Counted from the stretch's first letter, positions 27,021 to 35,563 are shown. The stretch is 64,000 nucleotides of DNA from Nibribacter koreensis (GCF_039541795.1 NZ_BAABGX010000002.1:1364001-1428000), one strand, 5' to 3'. Notes: generated from the letters alone by a model not told the origin. Translations and numbers: made by a program.

Positions 27021-27302
27021 CGCCGTTGTTGGTGTTCTCACCAACGACCACTTACTGCCTTTCCAACTGATAATACTTTCTACCACCGCTATGGTGCACG
27101 CAATTGGCTATTCCCTCGGAATGGCTCCTGGTTCCGGGGCGAAAGTCTTTTCTAGTTTCATTGACTCCGCTATGCGCTCACGGCCGCGAGGCCCCGCCCT
27201 GTCCCTTCGCACTGCTGGTGTCTGTGGGACTACGTCCCCGCCGCCGCTTACAGCGGCGCACAGACACCAGAGGCGCTCAGAGTCAGGGCGGGTTCGGGTT
27301 CC
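27021..27302. repeat. Composite structured repeat element, copy A
   Basis: It starts with CGCCGTTGTTGGTGTTCTCA and later holds GCGCTCACGGCCGCGAGGCC (27174-), both repeated in the same order at 52175-52373. Its right part folds as nested inverted repeats: CCCGCCCTG with CAGGGCGGG outside, CTGGTGTCTGTG (27215) with CACAGACACCAG (27259) inside, and CGCCGC/GCGGCG at the tip. No coding sense found in the 787-base gap 26894-27680. Confidence 0.65.
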
Positions 27303-27442
27303 AATTCTGTTTAGGCTGGATGGTTGTTTTAATTGATTTGCAGGCAGTGTCAGTCCCCGTCAATGCAGAGTCACGCGTGCTGCGCACGGCTGAAACCATC
27401 TGCTGTCACGTTACCGGCCCGGCCTTGTGGCCGTTGAACAAT

Positions 27443-27610
27443 GTAGCGTCGTTCCGCGGAACGACGTGACCCTCCGCAGTAATGGCTTTTCCAATCTTGA
27501 ATGAACCGTTCTTTGCAACTTAAAATACGTTCCTGCCCACAAGCGCGTCTCCATCTTGAAAGTGGCGTTCCCGTTGCATGGGCTCACGTCGTTCCGCAGA
27601 ACGACGCTAC
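27443..27610. mobile_element. MITE-like element with palindromic ends
   Basis: 27-base terminal inverted repeats with one mismatch flank a 114-base AT-richer core. Each end itself contains a dyad (CGTCGTTCCG with CGGAACGACG on the left). No open frame fits a transposase. It is probably a non-autonomous element or a paired REP unit. Confidence 0.5.
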
Positions 27611-27636
27611 GGTCAAATACTACAGGCATAGATGCT

Positions 27637-27674
27637 CGTTTTTCGCCTACTTCCCAGAAAACAGCCCAAAAACG
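27637..27674. repeat. Intergenic palindrome, copy 11
   Basis: Arms CGTTTTTCGCCTACTTCC and GAAAACAGCCCAAAAACG around CA. It lies seven bases beyond the stop codon of the SRPBCC gene (minus strand). Confidence 0.88.
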
Positions 27675-27680
27675 ATTGTC

Positions 27681-28121
27681 CTAGGCCTTCCCGAAGAGCC
27701 GTTGATAGACCGGTCCGCGCATGGAAAACTGAGCATATAGCACTGGGTAAAGTAAGTAATCCAGGGCTTTAAAATTCGTCCTGAACTCAATCAAATCGTG
27801 AATGGTGCTGTAGGTGTCGTGCTGCGTGATGAGGTGCTGGTGTTGCCAGTAGGTGAGCGGGGCGGGTAGTTCCTGGCCTTCGTCTGTAAACCAGGCTTTT
27901 TGCTCCGTGATGTGCCGTTCAGTAATAAGGCTGGTCCAGCGTTTTTTCAAGGGGCCAACTTGTAGCTCTATTTCTACCCTGTCTCCCGGAAAGCTTCCGT
28001 CAAACCTAAGCACCTTCATCTTAGGGAACGCAGGCGCCAGGGCTGTGAACAAGTCCAGGTTGAACTGGTCCAGCACAGACAGATACGGTTGAGCAACGCG
28101 GGTTTGGAGAGAAATTTTCAA
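27681..28121 (-). CDS. SRPBCC ligand-binding protein
   Basis: 146 residues in the START/SRPBCC helix-grip fold: KISLQTRVAQPYLSVLDQFN, then strands with RFDGSFPGDRVEIELQVGPLKKRW, and the C-terminal helix LLYPVLYAQFSMRGPVYQRLFG. Such small SRPBCC proteins often accompany carotenoid clusters in Bacteroidota and may bind hydrophobic ligands. Translation seems to begin at TTG (28121); no ATG is available in frame. It is on the same strand as crtD, though 787 bases of repeats lie between. Confidence 0.7.
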   Translation of the reverse strand: MKISLQTRVAQPYLSVLDQFNLDLFTALAPAFPKMKVLRFDGSFPGDRVEIELQVGPLKKRWTSLITERHITEQKAWFTDEGQELPAPLTYWQHQHLITQHDTYSTIHDLIEFRTNFKALDYLLYPVLYAQFSMRGPVYQRLFGKA

Positions 28122-28250
28122 GGGTATATAGGGTTTTCTGTATGTATAACTGTCTACTTGGTATTAAGTTGAGAATCCTTTTGTTATTTTTAATTAACCA
28201 TTTAGATTTTCAGTCTATTAAGTACCACATTCCTAACCTATTCACCCTTT

Positions 28251-28910
28251 ATGAAAGCAAAACATTTACTAGCGGCCGTGGCCCTTCTGTTCCTAAGCCT
28301 GACCGGCATGGCCCAAAACAGAGAAATCTACACAAATTCTGCCTTCTCCACCTTGGCCAAAGAGCACAAGACCCTGGCTATTCTGCCATTCCAAGCTACC
28401 ATTGGACTGCGTCCTAACCAAATGAAGGCCATGACGCCAGAGCGCATGAAAGAAATGGAGAAGAACGAAGGCCTGGCCGTACAAAGCGCCTTGCAGACTT
28501 ATTTCTTAAAAGAGCAGGGCAAAGACGACTTTACGGTTACTTTCCAGGATGCCAACACCACCAACGCGCTTCTGTTAAAGAACAACATCACCGCTGAGAA
28601 TATTAAGACCTTCACCCCTGCTGAGCTTTCTAAGGTTCTGGGCGTAGACGGCGTAATCATGGGTACGTTCACCACAGACAAGCCTATGTCTGACGGTGCT
28701 TCTTTGGCCTTAGGTTTGGCGGTGGGTTTCTACGGCGCTACCAACTCTGGCAAAACGTCTATCAACATTTATGACGGCACCACCGGCGACTTGCTTTGGA
28801 AGTATGAGAAAAGCCTGGCCCGCGGCCTGGGCAGCGACACCAGCACCATCATCACCACTATCATGCGCAAAGCGTCCAGACAATTTCCGTATTCTAAGCT
28901 GAAGTCTTAA
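28251..28910 (+). CDS. Exported CsgG/LpoB-like protein, paralogue 1
   Basis: 219 residues with a signal peptide ending TGMAQ. Central pattern KTLAILPFQATIGLRPNQM, TNALLLKNNI, LSKVLGVDGVIMGTFTTDKP, INIYDGTTGDLLWKYE is like the alpha/beta fold of CsgG-N/LpoB/GNA1162-type proteins that monitor envelope processes. It is roughly half identical to the next gene, showing a tandem duplication, but this copy is a plain secreted protein without a lipobox. Function unknown. Confidence 0.65.
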   Translation: MKAKHLLAAVALLFLSLTGMAQNREIYTNSAFSTLAKEHKTLAILPFQATIGLRPNQMKAMTPERMKEMEKNEGLAVQSALQTYFLKEQGKDDFTVTFQDANTTNALLLKNNITAENIKTFTPAELSKVLGVDGVIMGTFTTDKPMSDGASLALGLAVGFYGATNSGKTSINIYDGTTGDLLWKYEKSLARGLGSDTSTIITTIMRKASRQFPYSKLKS

Positions 28911-28935
28911 GGGATAGTCCATAGGACAAGCAAGG

Positions 28936-28977
28936 CCGCGCCTGCTGGAGGAATTCTGGCAGGCGCGGTTTGTTTTT
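28936..28977 (+). terminator. Terminator fused to palindrome copy 12
   Basis: CCGCGCCTGC with GCAGGCGCGG around a 13-base loop, then TTTGTTTTT. The T-tract is the first part of the palindrome. Confidence 0.8.
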
Positions 28978-29009
28978 AGGCTGTTTTCTGAAAATCAAGC
29001 CAAAAACGA
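28970..29009. repeat. Intergenic palindrome, copy 12
   Basis: Arms TGTTTTTAGGCTGTTTTC and GAAAATCAAGCCAAAAACGA. The first core base is T instead of C. Confidence 0.85.
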
Positions 29010-29206
29010 TTGACCCTTACTGGAATATTTTACCCAGCGGCGCATAGGGGTAAAGGCAGGTTTACCCATCTATTTATACGTAGGCAACCATTCTCCTCCC
29101 CCGTGCATCTTGCCTATACCCAGACCATTAAAAACCTTTGAAGAGTCTCCTCCAGCTTTTAGGTTGAATAGTCTGCCCCTTATTACTAGTTAAGTATATC
29201 CATATC

Positions 29207-29884
29207 ATGAAACCGAAGCATTTTTTCTTGGTGGCCCTACTAGCCGCCGCGTGCAGTCTGCAGAGCTGTAGCCCATCTGTGTACACCAATCCGTCTTTTA
29301 CGGCGGTGGCCAAACAGCACAAGACCATTGCCATCCTGCCTTTTGACGTGAAAGTGGGCCTGCGCCCGAACGAGATGCGGGACATGACCGAAGAGCGTCA
29401 TTATGAATTGGAGCGCCAGCACGGACGCGCCATCCAAGGGGCCTTGCAGGTGCACTTCTTGCAGACCATCAACAAGAAAAAGGAGAAGGTAAAGGTGCAG
29501 GACATTGCCACCACCAACGCCATCTTGCTGGAGCAGGACATCCAACCCGAAGAGCTGACCAAGTACACCCCTGCAGAGCTAGCGCAAATGCTGGGCGTAG
29601 ACGCCGTCATGATGGGCTCTCTCACCACTGACAAGCCTTTTTCTAACGGCGTGGCTGCGGCCATGGCCATCTATGAGTTGTTGGCTACTCCCAACATATC
29701 TCTGGGCGCCCCTACCAACACCGGCATGGCCGTCATGAAGATCTACGACGGGGCCACCGGCAGTCTGCTCTGGAACTATGAGAAAGCCTTGGAACGCTAC
29801 CTGGGCAGTGACACCAACACCATCACCAAAGCCATCACCCGCAAAGCCGCCAAAAGAATCCCCTACGCCAAGCTGAAGGTGTAA
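29207..29884 (+). CDS. CsgG/LpoB-like lipoprotein, paralogue 2
   Basis: 225 residues with a lipoprotein signal (SLQSC, Cys about residue 21). Same architecture as the preceding gene: KTIAILPFDVKVGLRPNEM, TNAILLEQDI, LAQMLGVDAVMMGSLTTDKPFSNG, MKIYDGATGSLLWNYEKAL, and a matching C terminus (GSDTNTITKAITRKAAKRIPYAKLK). The lipobox suggests outer-membrane anchoring, unlike paralogue 1. The two lie 296 bases apart on the same strand and may have diverged in location or partner. Confidence 0.65.
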   Translation: MKPKHFFLVALLAAACSLQSCSPSVYTNPSFTAVAKQHKTIAILPFDVKVGLRPNEMRDMTEERHYELERQHGRAIQGALQVHFLQTINKKKEKVKVQDIATTNAILLEQDIQPEELTKYTPAELAQMLGVDAVMMGSLTTDKPFSNGVAAAMAIYELLATPNISLGAPTNTGMAVMKIYDGATGSLLWNYEKALERYLGSDTNTITKAITRKAAKRIPYAKLKV

Positions 29885-29902
29885 CGATACGTGAATGTAG
29901 AA

Positions 29903-29943
29903 CGCAGAAGCCCCGCCCATTTCTAGTGGACGGGGCTTCTGCG
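29903..29943. terminator. Terminator fused to palindrome copy 13
   Basis: CGCAGAAGCCCCGCCC, loop ATTTCTAG, then TGGACGGGGCTTCTGCG and TTTTT. The T-tract is palindrome DNA. Nearly the same hairpin recurs at 30714. Confidence 0.8.
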
Positions 29944-29980
29944 TTTTTGGCCTGTTTTCCGGAAATCAAGCCAAAAACGC
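29941..29980. repeat. Intergenic palindrome, copy 13
   Basis: Arms GCGTTTTTGGCCTGTTTTC and GAAATCAAGCCAAAAACGC, centre CG. It touches the stop codon of the next minus-strand gene. Confidence 0.92.
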
Positions 29981-30594
29981 TACTTTATCCCCAAGGGGTA
30001 AGCCGGCAAGTCCTGCTTCCAGCCTTCGCCGTACTTCTCATTCAAGTATTGCTCAAGCCTTCTATTATGCTCTGCAGTTTGCTTAAGGGTAAGTGGGTCA
30101 ATGATGCAGTTTTTGGAAGCATAGCCAATGCCATACGTCACCTGAAACGCCGTGAAGTCTAAATTGAGCTTGTAGATACAGTGGAAGATAAAATTCAGCT
30201 GTCCCTGGGCCATTAATGTTTCCAGCTGCTCATTATTTAACCCATTTATGCGCGGGGTAAGTATGTCTATTTTCATCACATCCTCTGTGTGCTTAGCCAT
30301 TAACCGGATGGTGATGGTGTTCTTGTTTTCGGTGATTCTGGCTGGGTACACGGTGTAGGCCTCAAACTCATCAGACTTAAACGCGAAGCTGTATTTCCCT
30401 TTCTCAGGCAGTGTCACCGTGAAATCTGCACCAGAAGTAATGTCTAGTGTTTTGCCTAACTCCTTGATATAGAATTTACCCGCCGTGAGCTGTTTGCCGG
30501 TTCTATTCTCAAAAACTACGTTGGCGGTTATTTCTTTGGCTTGGGAAACGGTGAGTGTAAAAAGAAAGAAGATGGTAAGTATACAATTTTTCAT
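29980..30594 (-). CDS. Exported protein with possible FEKKY-like domain
   Basis: 204 residues, signal peptide to about residue 20 (TVSQAK). The first half is a beta-sandwich (ANVVFENRTGKQLTAG...). The second half holds FQVTYGIGYASKNC and NEKYGEGWKQDL, which resemble the short FEKKY-type domain, though I am unsure. It is bracketed by near-identical terminator-palindrome composites in direct orientation (29903-29980 and 30714-30786), suggestive of a cassette. Function unknown. Confidence 0.6.
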   Translation of the reverse strand: MKNCILTIFFLFTLTVSQAKEITANVVFENRTGKQLTAGKFYIKELGKTLDITSGADFTVTLPEKGKYSFAFKSDEFEAYTVYPARITENKNTITIRLMAKHTEDVMKIDILTPRINGLNNEQLETLMAQGQLNFIFHCIYKLNLDFTAFQVTYGIGYASKNCIIDPLTLKQTAEHNRRLEQYLNEKYGEGWKQDLPAYPLGIK

Positions 30595-30713
30595 AGCTGG
30601 TTTTTGGCTGTATAGAAGGTAAGTGATTCAATACTTTCTATTTACCAGAAAAATTGCAGGACAGCTAACGCCCGTCTTACCTTTAACAAAACATTAACCT
30701 TTACCTGACATGA

Positions 30714-30745
30714 AAAAGCCCATCCATTTCTAGTGGCTGGGCTTC
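30714..30745. terminator. Terminator fused to palindrome copy 14
   Basis: AAGCCCATCC, loop ATTTCTAG, TGGCTGGGCTTCT. The loop and stem base match the hairpin at 29903. Confidence 0.7.
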
Positions 30746-30747
30746 TC

Positions 30748-30786
30748 TGTTTTTGGGCTATTTTCCAAGAAATAAGCCAAAAACGA
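30748..30786. repeat. Intergenic palindrome, copy 14
   Basis: Arms CTGTTTTTGGGCTATTTTCC and GAAATAAGCCAAAAACGA. It lies six bases before the stop codon of the MepB-like gene (minus strand). Confidence 0.85.
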
Positions 30787-30791
30787 AACGA

Positions 30792-31307
30792 TTAAAGGTG
30801 GTTAATGTACAAGTCCTTCGCGCGGGTTCTATCTGTGGCCGGGTACAAGTCTAGAAAAAACGCTGACTGCCATTTCTGAGATTGCTCCGCTTGCTTGCTA
30901 TGTACCATATCCCACGGCGGATACACCCTAAACGCCCTCTTCCCTTCTTTTTGCTCTGTAGAGATAATGCCTTTTTTAATGAGCACCGCCTTTGGGAATA
31001 CAAACTGCCCGAAGCGATTCTCCGTCCTAACGTTCACCGTGTAGTAGTCAAAGGCATCTGTTTCAGAGAATGGCGCAATGATGCCTGTCTCGTTTCTTTG
31101 CCAAAAGGTCACAAACTGCCCTACCTTCTTAGGTGTTACCTTCGCCTCTCTACCCATAACAACCGCTCCATTTACCCTAAACCGACAAGCTTTGTATTCC
31201 TGGCTTTCTGGCTCCACTTCAAAGTCTGTAATGTGGAGTGAACACGCATTGTATACTTCTTTTATAGCCTCAGACAATCCGCTATTCAGGGTTTCTATTT
31301 CAATCAT
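30792..31307 (-). CDS. MepB-family protein
   Basis: 171 residues. It matches the MepB family of Staphylococcus and others: CRFRVNGAVVMGREAKVTPKKVGQFVTFWQRN, then FDYYTVNVRT, FGQFVFPKAVLIKKGII and KRAFRVYPPWD. No signal or membrane helix, so cytosolic. The mepRAB context of staphylococci is absent here, and the biochemical role is not known. ATG at 31307 is the only reasonable start. Confidence 0.82.
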   Translation of the reverse strand: MIEIETLNSGLSEAIKEVYNACSLHITDFEVEPESQEYKACRFRVNGAVVMGREAKVTPKKVGQFVTFWQRNETGIIAPFSETDAFDYYTVNVRTENRFGQFVFPKAVLIKKGIISTEQKEGKRAFRVYPPWDMVHSKQAEQSQKWQSAFFLDLYPATDRTRAKDLYINHL

Positions 31308-31448
31308 TGATGATGGGATTGCTGATGGTTTTACTTAGTGTCATCTAAAAGATTTGAAGCTATTGCGGCTTTATAATTTAACTGAAAGTCACTGTTCATT
31401 CGGTGGCAAACTTCACTTTAACTAACATTCACTTTCCTTGGCATGAAT

Positions 31449-31482
31449 AAGCCCCATCAACTTTAAATTGATGGGGCTTCTA
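31449..31482. terminator. Hairpin with T-rich end
   Basis: AAGCCCCATCAA, loop CTTTAAA, TTGATGGGGCTT. It sits in the tandem minus-strand gap and may end the lipoprotein transcript read-through or be a relic; its stem base resembles those at 29903 and 30714. Confidence 0.5.
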
Positions 31483-31534
31483 CTTATAGAATAATGTTGC
31501 TAATAGATTAGAGAGGAGCACTCTAAAAAACAAA

Positions 31535-32155
31535 TTATTTGATGGTATAAGATTTTAAAGAGATTTTACCCATACTGCCAAAGTCGCTGAGAATCAATCC
31601 CACTCCTTTAGCATAAAAATAATTGGCAGAAGAAGCAGGTATGGTTTGTCCCATAAAAAGAATAGAGACATCTAGCCTAATGTGAATAACCTCTTTATAC
31701 TCTTTACCCTCAACCGTCTTAGTTAGGTTTTTGCCTACTAGAGTGAATTTATACTTAGAAGTACTGCCATTCACTGCCAAATCTTGCTCCCAGGTAGCCC
31801 CTACCGCTTCTTTTTCTTTTAAGAAGGTCATTTCTACATTCCCCATTCTTGGGTCTTGCCCATTAGTTGTATAAACACCTGCTTCTTTATGCAGATAATG
31901 TAAAGTGGTATTTGAGCCTTCCTTATTTTCAAATTCGTGGTAGGTTTTCCCATTCATATTTTTGGTAGACCCCAAAGACGTTTGGGTATAGGTTCTAGCA
32001 CCAATGTAAGACCAGGTAGAACCTTTTGTGACTGGAGCGTAATCTAGTTCAGCCAGTGGGGTTGGGTCATCGTCTTTTCCACATGAGGCTAGTGTACCAA
32101 CAAGAAGACACCATACTAGAAGTTGTTTGATGGCGCCCAAAGATTTGATTTTCAT
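31535..32155 (-). CDS. Lipoprotein of unknown function
   Basis: 206 residues with lipobox GTLASC (Cys about residue 25) followed by GKDDDPTP, a typical Bacteroidota surface-lipoprotein start. The mature part is beta-rich (YAPVTKGSTWSYIGARTYTQ, KYKFTLVGKNLTKTVEGKEYKEVIHIRLDV), perhaps a lipocalin-like barrel. No named family recognised. More AT-rich than its neighbours; stands alone. Confidence 0.65.
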   Translation of the reverse strand: MKIKSLGAIKQLLVWCLLVGTLASCGKDDDPTPLAELDYAPVTKGSTWSYIGARTYTQTSLGSTKNMNGKTYHEFENKEGSNTTLHYLHKEAGVYTTNGQDPRMGNVEMTFLKEKEAVGATWEQDLAVNGSTSKYKFTLVGKNLTKTVEGKEYKEVIHIRLDVSILFMGQTIPASSANYFYAKGVGLILSDFGSMGKISLKSYTIK

Positions 32156-32273
32156 GATAAAAGGATTTAGTAGGAATAGATTTAGTGGTATGAATTGCGT
32201 GATAACTTAATAGATGAAATAGAGAGAAGGTAAGTGCCTTCACTTAAATAAATTAAGAGTTTTAAAGAGATGT

Positions 32274-32311
32274 CGTTTTCAGCCTCTTTTTTCTAAAACA
32301 GCCCAAAAACG
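32274..32311. repeat. Intergenic palindrome, copy 15
   Basis: Arms CGTTTTCAGCCTCTTTTTTC and AAAACAGCCCAAAAACG. It lies three bases from the helicase stop codon. Confidence 0.85.
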
Positions 32312-32313
32312 CC

Positions 32314-35256
32314 TTAGCTTAACAAGCTCTCAATATCCTCTTTGGTGAGGTTTTTTATGACGGCCTCATCCGTGGAGATGAGGTCTGAGACCAGTTGGAG
32401 TTTCTTGTCTTGCAAGGCCAGGATCTTCTCCTCTACGCTATTCTTGGTGATGAACTTGTAGGTGAAGACAGTGTTCTGCTGGCCTATGCGGTGGGCGCGG
32501 TCTACGGCCTGGGCTTCCACGGCGGGGTTCCACCAAGGGTCCAGGATGAAGACATAGTCGGCGGCGGTGAGGTTGAGGCCTACGCCCCCGGCTTTTAAGG
32601 AAATTAAGAAGACCGGCAGGTTGGGGTCGTTCTGGAAGGTGTTCACTTGGGCCTGACGGTCTTTGGTGGAGCCGTCCAAGTAGGCGTACTTGATCTTGCG
32701 CTCGTCCAGAGAAGTGCGCACAATGTCCAGGTGCTTCACAAATTGACTGAAGATTAATACCTTGTGTCCTTTGCTCACCACGGTTTTGGTCAGGCGCATC
32801 ACCTCGCCCAATTTACCAGACTCCGCCTCATAGGACGGGTCTGCCATACGGGGGTGGTTGGCAATCTGACGCAACTTCATCAAGCCCTGCAAGAGCATGA
32901 ACTGGCTTTTGGCCGCGCCCTGCTCCTCAATGGTCTTCAGGATTTTGTTGCGGTAGAAGGATTTAGTTTCTTCATAAGCGTGCTCCTGCTCCTCGGTCAT
33001 CTTGCAATAGGTGATTTGCTCAATCTTTTCGGGCAGTTCACGGGCCACCTGGCTTTTGTGCCGGCGCAGAATGAACGGTTTGATGAGCGCGTGCAGACGC
33101 TTAGTCTTGTGCTCGTCTTTGAGCTTTTCAATAGGCTTCAGGAACTCCTTCTTAAAGAATGCCTGCGTGCCCAGCAAGCCCGGATTAATAAAGGACATCT
33201 GGCTCCAGAGGTCCATGATGCTGTTCTCCACGGGCGTACCCGTCAAAATCAACCGATGTTTTGATTTGAGCTCCCGGATGGCTTCTGAGGTATTGGAGTT
33301 CGGGTTTTTGATGGCCTGGCTCTCATCCAGGATGATGTAGTCAAAGTAATATTTCTGCAGAAGCTCTGAGTCCAGGCGCACAATGCCATAAGAGGTCAAA
33401 ACCACATCATAGTGCTTGAACTGCGATACGTTTTTAGTGCGGTACGTGCCCGTGTAGACCAGAATGCGCAGGTGCGGGGTAAACTTCTGAGCCTCGGCGA
33501 GCCAGTTGTAAATCAAGGAAGTAGGCATGACTAGTAAAGAGGCACTCTGGGCGCCGTTCTCCTTGCGGTGCTGAAGCATGGCCAGCGTCTGCACGGTTTT
33601 ACCCAGACCCATGTCATCTGCCAGACAGCCCCCGAAGTGGTAGTCCTGCACAAAATGGAGCCAATTATACCCAGCTTTCTGGTAAGGACGAAGTTCGCCT
33701 TTAAAGCCTTCGGGCAAAGGTTTGTCCTCTACTGTTTCAAACTCGCGGAGCTTCTCCAGCTTGCGGGTCATGGTCACGGTAGCTAGGTTGCCGTTCTGCA
33801 GGTCGCTTACCAGCGCCAAGTGGTGCTTGCGCAGTTTCAGCTCATCGTCCTCCCCCTCGGCAAACGCGAAGAGCTCCAGGTACTGCGTAAACCATTCCTC
33901 GGGGATGATGGCAATCTGGCCGTTGGGCAGTTTGTATTCGCGCCGTTTGGTCAAGATATGGTTTCGGAGTTTGATAAACGGAATCTCATACGGCCCGAAG
34001 CGCACCGTCCCGTAAATGTCAAACCAGTCGTTGTTCTCATTGATGCCCACGTTCACCGAGGTCTCCCCGATGAAGTAGTTCTTGTCTGATTGGTTCTGCT
34101 TTAAAGAGAAGCCCAGCTCCTCCAGCGCACCCGCGTACTGGTTCAGCCAGCTAAACGCCGAGGCCTTGTCCAACACCGCCTTCCCGTTCCTAATCTCCAA
34201 ACCCCGACTCGCCAGCTCCCGCACAAAATGGCGCTCCTGCTCCAGGTCCCGGTGCACTCTATGAAAGATGTAGGAGTCAGAAGTCTTCTCCACGCTCACG
34301 CTCATTTTTTTGGCGTCTTGCATGGGAAGGTTGTACGTGCCGTACTGGAAGTTGAGTTGAAACACCATCTTATCGGCACCCGACGGCTGTACTATCTCCT
34401 CTTCTTCCAGCATCTCGCCTCCCGCCGTGAACAAAGCCACTGAGGTTTCTGCCACTGCCAGCTCTGAGAAGACAATCTGCGGTTGCGGTGTATAGCGCTC
34501 AGATTTTATCAAAAAGCCACGGGCATAGACGTCAAACTGCTCTACCAGCGGGGCCACAAACTTGCGGTAATAGCTGTCCTCCACGTTGCGGGGCACTACA
34601 ATAAACCGCTTGTTCAAAAACGGCTGAAGCTTCTTGCCGTCCACCTCTTTCTCAAAACTGTAGAGCGTGTCATTGAGCAAGAGCCAGGCCGGCTCATGGC
34701 ACACCAGCACGGCGTCCTTGTACTGGAAATCTATCCGCTCTCCCTGGTACTTGATGGTGGGGAAATAGTGGGTGTTGTCTGGGTTGCGCACAAAATGGAA
34801 CAGCACGGTGGCTTTCTCTGTGGCCGATTCAATACGCTTCCAGGTAGGCTCGCCGTCCTTGCCCATGATGAACGTCATCTTGTTTTGGAGCAAGGTCAGA
34901 ATCTTGGCCATGCGGGTCTGCACGTAATGCAGGATGTTCTCCTGCAAGAGCTTGTCGCCTTTTACCGGGTCATAGGTCTTCAGGAAGAAGTCTGCCAGCG
35001 TGCCTTTCTTGACGGCAAACTTCTTGAACACCGCCTCCTGCTGTATCTGGTCAATGAGTTTGATGAGCTGGAAATCGGTCTCGTCCAACCTCGCTGAAAA
35101 CTCATCTGCGTTCTTAGCCGAAATGTTCTGGTGCTGGAGCGTGAGCTGTTTCTTGGAGTTTACCTGGATCACGAAAGACTCAAACAGATAGCCCAGATAT
35201 TCATGCTCCAACAAAGAGTAGATAATCTGAAAAGGCTGTGTGGTATAGACTTTCAT
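32314..35256 (-). CDS. SNF2-family DNA-dependent ATPase/helicase
   Basis: 980 residues. An N-terminal half of about 500 residues is followed by the two RecA-like lobes: LADDMGLGKTVQTLAML (Walker A), YIILDESQAIKN (DEAH-like), LILTGTPVENS, and in lobe two LIFSQFVKHLD, AYLDGSTKD, SLKAGGVGLNLTAADYVFILDPWWNPAVEAQAVDRAHRIGQ. It belongs to the bacterial Rad54/RapA-related SNF2 group that translocates on DNA or remodels RNA polymerase or nucleoid complexes. ATG 35256 (MKVYTTQPFQI) is preferred over 35271. Confidence 0.92.
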   Translation of the reverse strand: MKVYTTQPFQIIYSLLEHEYLGYLFESFVIQVNSKKQLTLQHQNISAKNADEFSARLDETDFQLIKLIDQIQQEAVFKKFAVKKGTLADFFLKTYDPVKGDKLLQENILHYVQTRMAKILTLLQNKMTFIMGKDGEPTWKRIESATEKATVLFHFVRNPDNTHYFPTIKYQGERIDFQYKDAVLVCHEPAWLLLNDTLYSFEKEVDGKKLQPFLNKRFIVVPRNVEDSYYRKFVAPLVEQFDVYARGFLIKSERYTPQPQIVFSELAVAETSVALFTAGGEMLEEEEIVQPSGADKMVFQLNFQYGTYNLPMQDAKKMSVSVEKTSDSYIFHRVHRDLEQERHFVRELASRGLEIRNGKAVLDKASAFSWLNQYAGALEELGFSLKQNQSDKNYFIGETSVNVGINENNDWFDIYGTVRFGPYEIPFIKLRNHILTKRREYKLPNGQIAIIPEEWFTQYLELFAFAEGEDDELKLRKHHLALVSDLQNGNLATVTMTRKLEKLREFETVEDKPLPEGFKGELRPYQKAGYNWLHFVQDYHFGGCLADDMGLGKTVQTLAMLQHRKENGAQSASLLVMPTSLIYNWLAEAQKFTPHLRILVYTGTYRTKNVSQFKHYDVVLTSYGIVRLDSELLQKYYFDYIILDESQAIKNPNSNTSEAIRELKSKHRLILTGTPVENSIMDLWSQMSFINPGLLGTQAFFKKEFLKPIEKLKDEHKTKRLHALIKPFILRRHKSQVARELPEKIEQITYCKMTEEQEHAYEETKSFYRNKILKTIEEQGAAKSQFMLLQGLMKLRQIANHPRMADPSYEAESGKLGEVMRLTKTVVSKGHKVLIFSQFVKHLDIVRTSLDERKIKYAYLDGSTKDRQAQVNTFQNDPNLPVFLISLKAGGVGLNLTAADYVFILDPWWNPAVEAQAVDRAHRIGQQNTVFTYKFITKNSVEEKILALQDKKLQLVSDLISTDEAVIKNLTKEDIESLLS

Positions 35257-35357
35257 GGCAGGCGCAAACAATCTTAACTTTGAAAGTACTACATATTTTG
35301 GAGGCTGCCTGAGAAATAATGAGTTTTTTGCCTTAAGAGTGATATAGCGTCAGAAAC

Positions 35358-35396
35358 CGTTTTCGGCTTGTTTTCCAGAAACTGGCCTAAAAACAA
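35358..35396. repeat. Intergenic palindrome, copy 16
   Basis: Arms CGTTTTCGGCTTGTTTTC and GAAACTGGCCTAAAAACAA. It lies in the divergent gap upstream of both the helicase and the aldolase. Confidence 0.85.
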
Positions 35397-35532
35397 GCCT
35401 TTCATTCATAAAAACCGTAGGCAGTGCGCTGATGCTATTTAATTCTTAAGCCCTTGCTTCTATTTTATGCATGAATCCTGCAAGAGGCATTAATCCAGCA
35501 GAAGAAACCTTAGAAGCTAAGCAATAATTAGT

Positions 35533-35540
35533 TAGTTTTG
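35533..35540 (+). promoter_or_regulatory. Candidate -7 box for the aldolase gene
   Basis: TAGTTTTG, a perfect TAnnTTTG, 24 bases before the ATG at 35564. The -33 region is weak. Confidence 0.4.
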
Positions 35541-35563
35541 TCCAAAGACCAAAAAGCCAACCC

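Noticed and set aside
26983..27469. Overlapping plus-strand frames in the repeat gap
   Set aside because: They run across inverted repeats and palindromes, with Pro/Arg-rich translation and no family match.
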